Origin: an uncultured Campylobacter sp.
Lineage (GTDB): Bacteria; Campylobacterota; Campylobacteria; Campylobacterales; Campylobacteraceae
Direction of reading: 5' to 3'
NCBI GenBank assembly: GCA_937896205.1
Contig: CALBNA010000309.1
Span: forward strand, 1 to 16,242
DNA length: 16,242 bases
The translations under genes were made by a program, and so were the position numbers. Every line of letters starts with the position of its first letter. Position 1 is the stretch's first letter. Below, in pieces: positions 5,834 to 15,404 of this stretch. The notes beneath the pieces are model-generated. The model did no database searches and was not told the origin of the DNA. It worked only from the letters and a program-made list of their open reading frames with translations.

Positions 5834-8104
5834 ATGATGAGATCACTTTGGTCGGGCGTTACGGGACTACAAGCTCACCAGATCGCTATGGATGTTGAGG
5901 GTAACAACATCGCTAACGTCAATACCGTCGGATTTAAATACAACCGTGCAAATTTCGACGACCTTATCTACCAAACTTCGCGTATCGCCACCGCACCGCA
6001 AAATCAGCACGGCGGCGTAAATAACATGGAAGTGGGTCTAGGCACGCAAATAAACTCCACTACGAGGATTTTCAAGCAAGGCTCGCTGCAAACCACCGAC
6101 AAACAAACCGATATCGCGCTTCAAGGCGACGGATTTTTCATGGTGAGCTCCGACGGCGGCAAAACCACCTACTACACCAGAAACGGTGACTTTTCAAGAG
6201 ACAGCGAAGGTAACTTCGTCGATAACGGCGGCAACATCGTACAAGGCTGGATGAGAGACGAGGAAACGGGAGAGATCGATCCTACTAGACCTATCGGCGA
6301 TATAAAGATCCCAGTCGGCCTAACCGTGCCTGCTCGCGCTACGACAAACATCGCACTAAAAGGAAACTTGGACAGCGGTAACGACGTAGGAAATAAAAAA
6401 ATACCTATCTATAAGCTAGATCAGCATCACAACGGTGTAGATTTAGATAACGACGGAACTATAGCCGGTAGCGAAGTGCACGACGAAAATAACGTCGGTG
6501 CAAATAGATTCTACGTAAATAGGAACGGCGAACAAAGGATGACGGAGCGCGGAGCCGATTTAGGAGTATTATTTAACGGAAACGGCGATGCATATAACCT
6601 AAGAGACGCCCAGGGAACCGGCGGACAAGGTATATGGGCTAGCTATGCAGACGCCAAAACCGATGGATTAACCGTAGCTGGCGTAGGAGCTGATGGGTCT
6701 TTCGCTGCTCCTGGCAAAAAACTCAATATAACGCTAAATGGGAAAAATATAACTGGTGAAAATATACTAACTATCGGCCAATTAGCAGGTATAATAAACG
6801 GTAAATATAGCGAAACCGGCGTAGAAGCTAGCGTAGTAAACGGCAATAAACTAGTGCTAACTAATAGAAATAATCTTGGCACTACGGCAAATATGAAAAA
6901 TATAAAAATGACCGTAAATACAGGTGGAGTTCCTGCAGATGACACAGGATTAACCGATATAAAAATTATAACTGCGTATCAATACGTATATAATAAAACA
7001 CACGTATCTGCTACGCATGCTTACGATGATACAAAAGAAAGAGAAGTAACCACTACTGAGGATTTACGTGAAGCTATGCAAAGAGATGCAAGAGAATTTA
7101 CCAACTATGATCATGTGCAAAATCCAGCAGTAACCGGAACTAACCCATTACCGGCAGCAAATCAAAATAACGGTGCACAAGTTATCGTAAACGAACACGG
7201 CCAATATCAATTTAAAAATCCTAGCGCTGCCGGTGCCAAAGACATGAATATTGCCGTAACCGGTTTAACAAACGCTACCAAAAACGTAACCGAAAACGTC
7301 AAATTTACAGCATCTATGGCGCCTATTTCAGGATCTTTAAGCGCAGGCGGAGCAACTAGGGTAACCGATAGCTTAAATATGGCTGCCCATAGTTCAAGTA
7401 CCGATCTTTACGATAGCTTAGGCACAAAACATAACGTAAAAATGGATTTTATAAAACGCGGCTACACAGAAAACGGAGGAACAGAGTGGACGATGGTCAT
7501 CCAAGTGGCCGAGCCAAACTCTATAAATACCGTAGAACCTAGAAACGTAGTAACCGGTTATGTGAGATTTAACCCGGACGGCTCGCTAGCGACGTATAGT
7601 CCTGCCAGTATCACTTTCGGCGCGCAAAACGGTTCGGCTATCGGTCAAAATATCGAGCTAAAATTCGGCACTACGCAGACCACCGACGGACTAACCAGCA
7701 CCGACAATAACTCAAGCACCGCAGACATCAGTCAAGACGGCTACGCTAGCGGCGAACTAAACGGTATTAGGATAGATCAAAGCGGAACGCTAGTAGGTTC
7801 TTTTACAAACGGTAGAAGCCTAGGACTAGCACAAGTGGGCGTAGCTAAATTTGCAAACAATCAAGGCTTAGCCGGCGAAGGCGGAAACCTCTTCTCACGC
7901 ACGGCAAACTCCGGCGATCCTATCATCGGTGCAGCTCAGACGGCTGGACGCGGTAAGATCTCAGCCTCAAGCCTAGAGATGAGTAACGTCGATCTATCTC
8001 GCTCGCTAACTCAGCTCATCGTCGTACAGCGCGGCTTCCAAGCCAACTCAAAGACGATCACGACTAGCGACGAAATGCTAAACACGCTACTTCAACTAAA
8101 ATAA
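5834..8104 (+). CDS. flgE: flagellar hook protein FlgE, long Campylobacter form
   Basis: This 756-residue protein is the flagellar hook subunit, exported by the flagellar type III system and polymerised into the curved joint between rod and filament. The N-terminus MMRSLWSGVTGLQAHQIAMD with VEGNNIANVNTVGFKY is the conserved flagellar rod/hook D0 region. Later parts include TRIFKQGSLQTTDKQTDIA and DGFFMVSSDGG (hook core), and DSLNMAAHSSSTDLYDSLG, the usual start of a conserved FlgE segment. The C-terminus LSRSLTQLIVVQRGFQANSK with TSDEMLNTLLQLK is the other D0 half. It is much longer than E. coli FlgE (about 400 residues), as expected for Campylobacter, whose extra central domains are surface-exposed. 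The first of two adjacent ATGs is preferred (7 bases after AAGGA). A sigma-54 promoter lies upstream and a terminator follows. The central part (about residues 190-530) is AT-rich compared with both ends. Confidence 0.95.
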   Translation: MMRSLWSGVTGLQAHQIAMDVEGNNIANVNTVGFKYNRANFDDLIYQTSRIATAPQNQHGGVNNMEVGLGTQINSTTRIFKQGSLQTTDKQTDIALQGDGFFMVSSDGGKTTYYTRNGDFSRDSEGNFVDNGGNIVQGWMRDEETGEIDPTRPIGDIKIPVGLTVPARATTNIALKGNLDSGNDVGNKKIPIYKLDQHHNGVDLDNDGTIAGSEVHDENNVGANRFYVNRNGEQRMTERGADLGVLFNGNGDAYNLRDAQGTGGQGIWASYADAKTDGLTVAGVGADGSFAAPGKKLNITLNGKNITGENILTIGQLAGIINGKYSETGVEASVVNGNKLVLTNRNNLGTTANMKNIKMTVNTGGVPADDTGLTDIKIITAYQYVYNKTHVSATHAYDDTKEREVTTTEDLREAMQRDAREFTNYDHVQNPAVTGTNPLPAANQNNGAQVIVNEHGQYQFKNPSAAGAKDMNIAVTGLTNATKNVTENVKFTASMAPISGSLSAGGATRVTDSLNMAAHSSSTDLYDSLGTKHNVKMDFIKRGYTENGGTEWTMVIQVAEPNSINTVEPRNVVTGYVRFNPDGSLATYSPASITFGAQNGSAIGQNIELKFGTTQTTDGLTSTDNNSSTADISQDGYASGELNGIRIDQSGTLVGSFTNGRSLGLAQVGVAKFANNQGLAGEGGNLFSRTANSGDPIIGAAQTAGRGKISASSLEMSNVDLSRSLTQLIVVQRGFQANSKTITTSDEMLNTLLQLK

Positions 8105-8115
8105 TTTATTTCTTC

Positions 8116-8144
8116 GGGCTTTAGTTTCGTCTAAAGCCCTTTTT
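8116..8144 (+). terminator. Rho-independent terminator of flgE
   Basis: GGGCTTTAG (8116-8124) and CTAAAGCCC (8131-8139) form a perfect 9-bp stem with the 6-base loop TTTCGT, followed by TTTTT. It lies 11 bases after the flgE stop codon and is a textbook intrinsic terminator, so flgE is probably a single-gene transcript. Confidence 0.92.
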
Positions 8145-8155
8145 ATTGATTTTTA

Positions 8156-8177
8156 GCTAAATTTACCGCTAAATTTA
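8156..8177. repeat. 10-bp direct repeat upstream of thyX
   Basis: GCTAAATTTA occurs at 8156-8165 and again at 8168-8177, 12 bases apart, just before the thyX ribosome site. The word is common in this AT-rich intergenic DNA, so a regulatory role is uncertain. Confidence 0.3.
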
Positions 8178-8193
8178 ACTAAAAGAGTCAAAA

Positions 8194-8814
8194 ATGCAAG
8201 TAACGCTTCTAAACTACACCCCGCTAAACATCTGCTCGCACGCGATCCGCACGTGTTGGCAAAGCTTTGAAAAAGGCGATAACGGCGGCGAAAAAGACGT
8301 CGAGCTCATCGAGCGCGTCGGCAATAAATTTAAACACGCCAGCACGCTCGAGCACCTCTCCTACAACTTCTACATCCAAGGCATCTCGCGCGCCCTGCTG
8401 CAAGAGCTAGCCCGTCACCGTGTGGCGAGCCTCAGCGTCAAATCAACGCGCTACACGCTAAAAGAGCTCAAAAAAGAGGCTAAATTTGAGCTTGGCAACT
8501 TTGAGCGGGCGGCAAAATTTATAGTACTAACAGGCGACGAAACGGTCGATAACGCAAGCGTCAAAGCGCTAGAAAACCTGCGCGAAATCCTCGCAAACAC
8601 CACAAAAAGTCTAGACATCGTCAAATACTGCCTACCCGAGTGCTACAAAACCGAGCTCACGTGGAGCGTAAACGCGCGCAGTTTACAAAATTTCCTCTCC
8701 CTTCGCAGCTCAAAATCGGCGCTTTGGGAGATCAGAAATCTCTCGCTAAAGCTTTACGAGTCGCTGCCGCAGGAGCATAAATTTATCTTTGAGGATCACG
8801 TAAATCAAGAATAA
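8194..8814 (+). CDS. thyX: FAD-dependent thymidylate synthase ThyX
   Basis: This 206-residue protein is a flavin-dependent thymidylate synthase. It methylates dUMP to dTMP using methylenetetrahydrofolate as carbon donor and NADPH through FAD, replacing ThyA. The ThyX signature RHRx7S is present as RHRVASLSVKS at residues 74-84, followed by the usual RYT. Upstream are the FKHASTLEHLSYNFYIQGIS block (46-65), with the conserved His/Glu motif, and a RALLQELARHR helix. The C-terminal RSLQNFLSLRSSKSALWEIR region matches the family's closing RNLxHFxxLR block. The length is normal for ThyX. The ribosome site is weak (AAAAGAG at 8181-8187). The gene follows the flgE terminator, so it needs its own promoter, which I could not pin down. 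Its product supplies dTTP for replication; nearness to the replication genes may be chance. Confidence 0.95.
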   Translation: MQVTLLNYTPLNICSHAIRTCWQSFEKGDNGGEKDVELIERVGNKFKHASTLEHLSYNFYIQGISRALLQELARHRVASLSVKSTRYTLKELKKEAKFELGNFERAAKFIVLTGDETVDNASVKALENLREILANTTKSLDIVKYCLPECYKTELTWSVNARSLQNFLSLRSSKSALWEIRNLSLKLYESLPQEHKFIFEDHVNQE

Positions 8815-8900
8815 TAAAGCGCTTTGTGCCGCCTGCAAGCTACAAACAATGCTGTGTGAAAATTTAAGACGAAATTTAAGGAAAAATCAGGAGCTGTAAA

Positions 8901-9917
8901 ATGGGGCTATTTGATATTTTTAAAAAGGATAAATTTGACGTCGATGTGCGCTCGGACGGCGTTTTCATCGGCGGCGTAAACTGCGAATTTGATCTGGCTA
9001 AATTTAATGAAGCATTGGGTCAGCCGCGCGTGATCGATGACGGAGAGGGCAAAAGCCGCTATTTTTGGGATGAGGCGGGGATTTTTGCCTTTGTGCGCGC
9101 AGGAGAGCTCGCAGAACCGAGGCTTACCGAGATGATTTTGATGCTTGAGGTCGCAAAGGGCGTGCAGCACGAGGTTCCGCGCAAGCTCTACGGCGGCGCG
9201 TTCACGATAGATGGCAGACCGCCGCTTGAGGCCGTGCCTGAGCAGGAGCTGCGCGGCGCATATATATTTTTGGAGCTTAGCCTAGGCAAGTTCGAAGTCT
9301 CGCTAGCTCTCGCCGATGCCGTGCAGGAGCGCATAGGCGCGATGGACTTTGCCGAGCGCTTCGCTAAGCGCGACACCGACGAGATCGCAGACATCGTGCG
9401 AGCTGCGAAAATGCCGATAGGGCGCGTCTGCATCAATCAAAAAGAGAAAAAGCTAAAGCGAAAGCCGAGCGATAAATTTAAGCTTCCGCGCGCGGCGGGC
9501 GAGACGCTAGCGTTTAAAAATTTCAATTTCAAAATCGCCGTGATGAACGAGCTGATGTATGAAAAAGCCCTGCTACAGCCCAAATTTGACGTGTTTGAGT
9601 ACTGCGAGGAGCGCGGCATCGATCCGTACGCGGACTTCGGCGCCCTGCCGCAAGCCAAAAAGTGGTTTAAGGACTATCCGGTTCCTGCGGATTTGGCGGA
9701 GCAGGTGAGCGAGCTCTATCTTGACGGCGGAAATGAAATTTATCTGCAAATCGCGCCTGATTGGGATGGCGAGGATGAGCTTTTCGACATCAAAAATATC
9801 GATGCCGCCGAGCTTGCGCCCTTTATTAATCTTAAAAAAATTGAAACGACCGGCATCGGCATATCTAAAAAGGCGCGAAAAGCCTGCGCAGATGCGGGGA
9901 TTACGGTAGTTGATTGA
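8901..9917 (+). CDS. two-domain protein of unknown function
   Basis: This 338-residue protein has no signal peptide or membrane segment and is probably cytoplasmic. It appears to have two domains. The N-terminal one (about 12-135) runs through DGVFIGGVNCEFDLAKFNEALGQPR with FWDEAGIFAFVR (55-66), a layout I associate with small uncharacterised domains in immunity-like proteins. A basic linker KEKKLKRKPSDKFKLP (181-196) leads to the second (about 205-338), with FNFKIAVMNELMYEKALLQP and WDGEDELFDI, which recalls the DUF6892 type. These family links are from memory and tentative. The start is clear: AGGAG lies 7 bases before the ATG. The DNA is unusually GC-rich in places (40 of 60 bases at 9181-9240), and G exceeds C on the coding strand, unlike thyX upstream. 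It stands alone with a terminator shared with ruvC. No toxin gene is visible beside it. Confidence 0.75.
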   Translation: MGLFDIFKKDKFDVDVRSDGVFIGGVNCEFDLAKFNEALGQPRVIDDGEGKSRYFWDEAGIFAFVRAGELAEPRLTEMILMLEVAKGVQHEVPRKLYGGAFTIDGRPPLEAVPEQELRGAYIFLELSLGKFEVSLALADAVQERIGAMDFAERFAKRDTDEIADIVRAAKMPIGRVCINQKEKKLKRKPSDKFKLPRAAGETLAFKNFNFKIAVMNELMYEKALLQPKFDVFEYCEERGIDPYADFGALPQAKKWFKDYPVPADLAEQVSELYLDGGNEIYLQIAPDWDGEDELFDIKNIDAAELAPFINLKKIETTGIGISKKARKACADAGITVVD

Positions 9918-9933
9918 GTGCGGAGATAAAATT

Positions 9934-9977
9934 TAAGCCATCAAATTTTGCGCTAAAAAGGGCAAAATTTGAGCTTA
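9934..9977. terminator. bidirectional terminator between converging genes
   Basis: TCAAATTTTGC (9941-9951) and GCAAAATTTGA (9962-9972) form a perfect 11-bp stem with a 10-base loop. TAAGC (9934-9938) and GCTTA (9973-9977) extend the stem beyond a two-base bulge. The right arm reaches into the ruvC stop codon (9975-9977). Both ends are followed by T-rich DNA in the outgoing direction, so it can end both the unknown gene and ruvC. Confidence 0.75.
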
Positions 9978-10448
9978 TTTTAAGCGTAGATTATTTGCGT
10001 GCGTTAGCGCGATAGCGATAGCGTCGGTGATATCAAGCGGTTTGATCTCCTTTGTTATACCGAGAATTTTCTTAACCATAAAGGCTACCTGCTCTTTGTC
10101 GGCCTTGGCTTTGCCCGTTACCGTTTTTTTAACCTGAAGCGGCGTGTACTCGGCAAAATCGCCGTGCAGCTGCAAAATTTTAAGACTGAGCGCCCCTCGA
10201 AACTGCGCGAGCTTCAAAACCGTTTTTGGATTATAAGCGAAAAATATGTCCTCGATCGCCACTTCGTCAAATTTGTGATTTTTAAAAATCAGGTCAAGTC
10301 CCTCGCAAAGTTCGGTGATTTGATACTGCAAAGAATTCGGTTTTATTTTGATTAGTCCCGCCTCGATCAAAATAGTTTTCACGGGCGTCTTTTTGACGAT
10401 CGCATAGCCGCAATTTCGCGATCCCGGATCGATTCCTAAAATTTTCAT
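9975..10448 (-). CDS. ruvC: crossover junction endodeoxyribonuclease RuvC
   Basis: This 157-residue protein is RuvC, the nuclease that cuts Holliday junctions symmetrically, acting with RuvA and RuvB in recombination and repair. It starts with the family block [17 protein letters not shown], carrying catalytic Asp7. Glu66 lies in [20 protein letters not shown], and Asp139/Asp142 in [13 protein letters not shown], completing the metal-binding acidic set. The basic [11 protein letters not shown] region (111-121) also fits the family. The length is slightly short of E. coli RuvC (173) but complete. AAGGA precedes the ATG by 6 bases on the minus strand. It is divergent from dnaA across a 113-base gap filled with DnaA-box-like sites, so its promoter must overlap or lie beside the origin elements. 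Its stop codon overlaps the terminator hairpin. Confidence 0.95.
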   Translation of the reverse strand: MKILGIDPGSRNCGYAIVKKTPVKTILIEAGLIKIKPNSLQYQITELCEGLDLIFKNHKFDEVAIEDIFFAYNPKTVLKLAQFRGALSLKILQLHGDFAEYTPLQVKKTVTGKAKADKEQVAFMVKKILGITKEIKPLDITDAIAIALTHANNLRLK

Positions 10449-10465
10449 CTCATCCTTTTCAACGG

Positions 10466-10495
10466 TTTTTCACGCTTTTTTCACGGCGTGAAAAA
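10466..10495. promoter_or_regulatory. cluster of three DnaA-box-like 9-mers (left oriC part)
   Basis: The exact 9-mer TTTTTCACG occurs three times within 30 bases: plus strand at 10466-10474 and 10477-10485, minus strand at 10487-10495. Starts are about one helical turn apart. The core TTCAC matches the DnaA-box core described for epsilonproteobacteria. The cluster lies between ruvC and dnaA and 33 bases upstream of the likely dnaA -10 box, so it may serve both in initiation and in control of dnaA and ruvC. No binding data are available here. Confidence 0.75.
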
Positions 10496-10527
10496 CGAAT
10501 TTCAACGCCATTTTAACAAATTTAAGA

Positions 10528-10533
10528 TAAAAT
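10528..10533 (+). promoter_or_regulatory. candidate -10 element for dnaA
   Basis: TAAAAT within GATAAAAT, in AT-rich DNA, lies 29 bases before the dnaA TTG start and fits a Campylobacter sigma-70 -10 box. The leader of roughly 20 bases would contain the ribosome site TTAAAGG (10548-10554). DnaA boxes upstream make self-regulation likely, but that is inferred. Confidence 0.45.
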
Positions 10534-10561
10534 CTAGCGAATTAATCTTAAAGGCAAAAAT

Positions 10562-11872
10562 TTGGTCGCAAACGAGGTTTTGGAGCTACTTTCCAAAGAA
10601 ATTTTACCGTCGGAATTTGAATGCTACATCAAGCAGCTTAAATTTAACGAAAAAAGCTCAAATTCGACGAACGTCGTATTTAACGCGCCAAACGAGATTA
10701 TCGCCAAATTTATCCAGACCAAATACGCCTCCAAAATCGCTCATCTTTTTGAAGTAAAAACCGGACAAAAACCCGTGATCAACGTCCTAGCCGCGACCAA
10801 AACGCAAAGCAAACCGGCTAAAAAAGTGGACGTAAAAGAGATAAAAGCGCAAAGCAGCCTGCTAAATCCAAGCTATACGTTTGAAAATTTCGTCGTCGGT
10901 GACTCGAATCAATTCGCATTTTTAAGCGCAAAAGCCGTATCCGAGCAACTGGGTAAAATTTACAATCCTCTCTTTATCTACGGCCCAACCGGACTTGGCA
11001 AAACTCACCTTTTACAATCGGTCGGAAATTTTTGCCTAAACGGCGGTAAAATGGTTATTTGCGTAACAAGTGAGCAGTTTATCACGGACTTTACTTATAA
11101 CCTCAACAACCACTCGATGGAGCGATTTCGCGAAAAGTACCGAAACTGCGACGTTTTACTTATCGACGATGTACAGTTTTTAGGAAAAACCGATAAAATC
11201 CAAGAGGAATTTTTCCACACGTTTAACGAACTTCACGCCAAAAACGGCCAGATCGTGATGACCTCGGACCGCCAACCAAAACTCCTAAAAGGCTTTGAAG
11301 ATAGGCTAAGAACGCGTTTTGAGTGGGGTATCATCGCAGACATCACACCGCCCGAGCTTGATACTAAAATCGCAATCATCAAGAAAAAATGCGAGTTTGA
11401 TAAAATTTACCTCGACAAAGACGTCATAAACTACATCGCAACAAACATGGGCGACAACATTCGAGAAATCGAAAGCGCGATAATAAATTTAAACGCTTAC
11501 GCAAGACTAATGAGGCAGGAAATCACGCTAGAGTTTGCTAAAAATATCCTGCGCGATCAGATAAAAGAAAAGCGCGAAAATATAAACCTAGAAAATATCG
11601 TAGAAATCGTAAGCAAAGAGCTAAACGTCAAACCAAGCGAGATGAAAAGCAAATCACGCTCGAAAAATATCGTCGAGGCTAGACGCATAGTGATATATCT
11701 GGCTAAAAATTTGACGCCAAACTCAATGCCGCAGATCGCGCAGTTTTTTAATATGAAAGATCACTCGGCCGTAAGTCACAGCATAAAAAAGATAAACGAA
11801 CTAATCGAAACGAATGAATATTTTAAAGTTCGAGTCGAAGAACTAAAAAATAAAATTTTAACCAAAGAGTAA
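10562..11872 (+). CDS. dnaA: chromosomal replication initiator DnaA
   Basis: This 436-residue protein is DnaA, the AAA+ ATPase that binds DnaA boxes, opens the origin and loads the replicative helicase. Domain I is at about 1-75 and a short linker follows. The AAA+ core (about 105-320) has Walker A GPTGLGKT (141-148), Walker B LLIDD (199-203), sensor 1 TSD (234-236), an arginine-finger region RLRTRF (248-253) and sensor 2 GDNIREIE (297-304). The C-terminal DNA-binding domain carries ARRIVIYLAKNL and the DnaA signature DHSAVSHSIKKI (400-411). The start is TTG: no in-frame ATG lies between the upstream stop and the core, and TTAAAGG sits 7 bases ahead. Length matches other Campylobacter DnaA. 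DnaA-box-like sites flank the gene on both sides. dnaN follows after 137 bases. Confidence 0.97.
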   Translation: MVANEVLELLSKEILPSEFECYIKQLKFNEKSSNSTNVVFNAPNEIIAKFIQTKYASKIAHLFEVKTGQKPVINVLAATKTQSKPAKKVDVKEIKAQSSLLNPSYTFENFVVGDSNQFAFLSAKAVSEQLGKIYNPLFIYGPTGLGKTHLLQSVGNFCLNGGKMVICVTSEQFITDFTYNLNNHSMERFREKYRNCDVLLIDDVQFLGKTDKIQEEFFHTFNELHAKNGQIVMTSDRQPKLLKGFEDRLRTRFEWGIIADITPPELDTKIAIIKKKCEFDKIYLDKDVINYIATNMGDNIREIESAIINLNAYARLMRQEITLEFAKNILRDQIKEKRENINLENIVEIVSKELNVKPSEMKSKSRSKNIVEARRIVIYLAKNLTPNSMPQIAQFFNMKDHSAVSHSIKKINELIETNEYFKVRVEELKNKILTKE

Positions 11873-11875
11873 AAA

Positions 11876-11963
11876 CGTGAATAAAAGTGAAAAAATAAAC
11901 CGTTTTTTTAACGCCGCAAATGTCCTATTTAAAACAAATAAAAGCTGTTTTAAACTTTTCACG
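11876..11963. promoter_or_regulatory. DnaA-box-like sites and AT-rich DNA (right oriC part)
   Basis: The dnaA-dnaN gap holds three sites related to the upstream boxes: TTATTCACG (minus, 11876-11884), TTTTTCACT (minus, 11886-11894) and CTTTTCACG (plus, 11955-11963). About 60 bases of AT-rich DNA, with runs such as GTTTTTTTAA, TATTTAAAACAAATAAAAG and GTTTTAAAC, separate the second and third and could be the unwinding element. In H. pylori the unwinding element lies in the oriC part downstream of dnaA. Assignment here is by analogy; the sites also precede dnaN and could affect its transcription. Confidence 0.6.
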
Positions 11964-12009
11964 CCCCCTACTAATGCTACTAAAAGAAATTTAAAAACAA
12001 AGGAAAAAA

Positions 12010-13077
12010 ATGAAAGTCACGATTAATAAAAACGCTTTAGAAAGCATCGTAACAAATAGCAATTCTTACCTAGAGAAAAAAGATCTAAGCGCTATAACTT
12101 CGCATATATTTATCGGAGCTAAAGACGGTATCTTAAACATAAAAGCAACCGACCACGAGATCGGCTTAGCCTATAAGCTCTCAAACGTCAAAATCATGGA
12201 CGAGGGAAATGCTACTGCAAACGGTAAGAAGTTACTTGACATCATAAGAAGCCTAAAAGACGAAGAAATCACACTAGAGACGGTAAATAACTACCTCTAC
12301 ATAAAACAAAAAAACTCAAAATATAAGCTTCCAATGTATAAATTTGAGGATTTTCCAAATTTCCCGACGATAGAAAATAAAAATAAATTTGAAGTCGACG
12401 CCGTAATGCTTGGACGAAGTTTAAAGAAAATTTTTACAAGCATCGACAATAATAACCCTAAATTTGAGCTAAACGGCGCTCTTATTGACATTAAGCAAAA
12501 CTACATAAACATAGTCGGCACCGACACGAAAAGGCTTAGCGTTTTTAGATTTGAAACGCCAACTCAGAGCGAATTTTCCCTAATAATCCCAAAAAAAGCT
12601 ATTAGCGAAATACAAAAGCTATTTTTTGACAAGATCGAAATTTACTACGACGATACGACCCTGATCGCTCAAAGCGCAAATTTTGAGTTTTTCACAAAGC
12701 TGATAAACGGCAGATTCCCAGACTACAACAGAGTAATCCCGCAAGAGATAAAGCGAAGACTAAGACTAAGCAGAGATAAGATGATAGAAGGCATCAAAAC
12801 CGTCTCAATCATCTCTGAGAGCACTAAAATCGTATTTGCGCCTCAAACCATAAGTTTTGAAAGTATAGTCGAAGATAACTCGGAAGCTAAAACAACGATA
12901 GAATTTACAACAGGACTAGAAGAAGAAATCTACGTCGGCGTGAAAAATAGATACTTACTTGATTTCTTACAAAGCATCGAAGAGGAGCATTTCGAATTTG
13001 GATTTAACGACTCAAATTTAGCCTTTACGGTGAGCTCAAACGAGCTAAAAACGGTAATCATGCCAATAAATTTATAA
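12010..13077 (+). CDS. dnaN: DNA polymerase III beta subunit (sliding clamp)
   Basis: This 355-residue protein is the DnaN sliding clamp, a ring-forming dimer of three similar domains per subunit that tethers DNA polymerase III and other replication or repair proteins to DNA. Recognisable parts include the N-terminal MKVTINKNALESIV, a domain 1 segment near KATDHEIGLAYKL, a second-domain IDIKQNYINIVGTDTKRLSV (with the family's TDxxRL motif, about 172-178), FSLIIPKKAISEIQKL (about 190-205), the INGRFPDYNRVIP motif (about 233-245) and the closing VIMPINL, which takes the place of the usual MPMRL end. Length is close to E. coli's 366. AAAGGA lies 5 bases before the ATG. gyrB follows after 17 bases, suggesting one transcript. 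No truncation or frameshift is visible. Confidence 0.96.
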   Translation: MKVTINKNALESIVTNSNSYLEKKDLSAITSHIFIGAKDGILNIKATDHEIGLAYKLSNVKIMDEGNATANGKKLLDIIRSLKDEEITLETVNNYLYIKQKNSKYKLPMYKFEDFPNFPTIENKNKFEVDAVMLGRSLKKIFTSIDNNNPKFELNGALIDIKQNYINIVGTDTKRLSVFRFETPTQSEFSLIIPKKAISEIQKLFFDKIEIYYDDTTLIAQSANFEFFTKLINGRFPDYNRVIPQEIKRRLRLSRDKMIEGIKTVSIISESTKIVFAPQTISFESIVEDNSEAKTTIEFTTGLEEEIYVGVKNRYLLDFLQSIEEEHFEFGFNDSNLAFTVSSNELKTVIMPINL

Positions 13078-13091
13078 AATAACAAAGGTAA

Positions 13092-15404
<2,313 letters not shown>

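Noticed and set aside
6643..6945. 100-codon minus-strand frame within flgE
   Set aside because: It is antisense to the continuous flgE frame; its hydrophobic look follows from the complement of flgE codons.
8816..8825. 10-base palindrome AAAGCGCTTT after thyX as a terminator
   Set aside because: The stem is too short, has no loop space and no T-run; it is more likely chance.
10488..10757. 89-codon open frame starting at an ATG in the ruvC-dnaA gap
   Set aside because: It runs into the dnaA start in another frame, crosses the origin elements, and has no family features; dnaA at 10562 clearly owns the region.
12688..12696. TTTTTCACA inside dnaN, similar to the DnaA-box-like sites
   Set aside because: It is a single copy in coding sequence, where it encodes ordinary dnaN residues (Phe-Phe-Thr); without clustering it is as likely chance as a real box.
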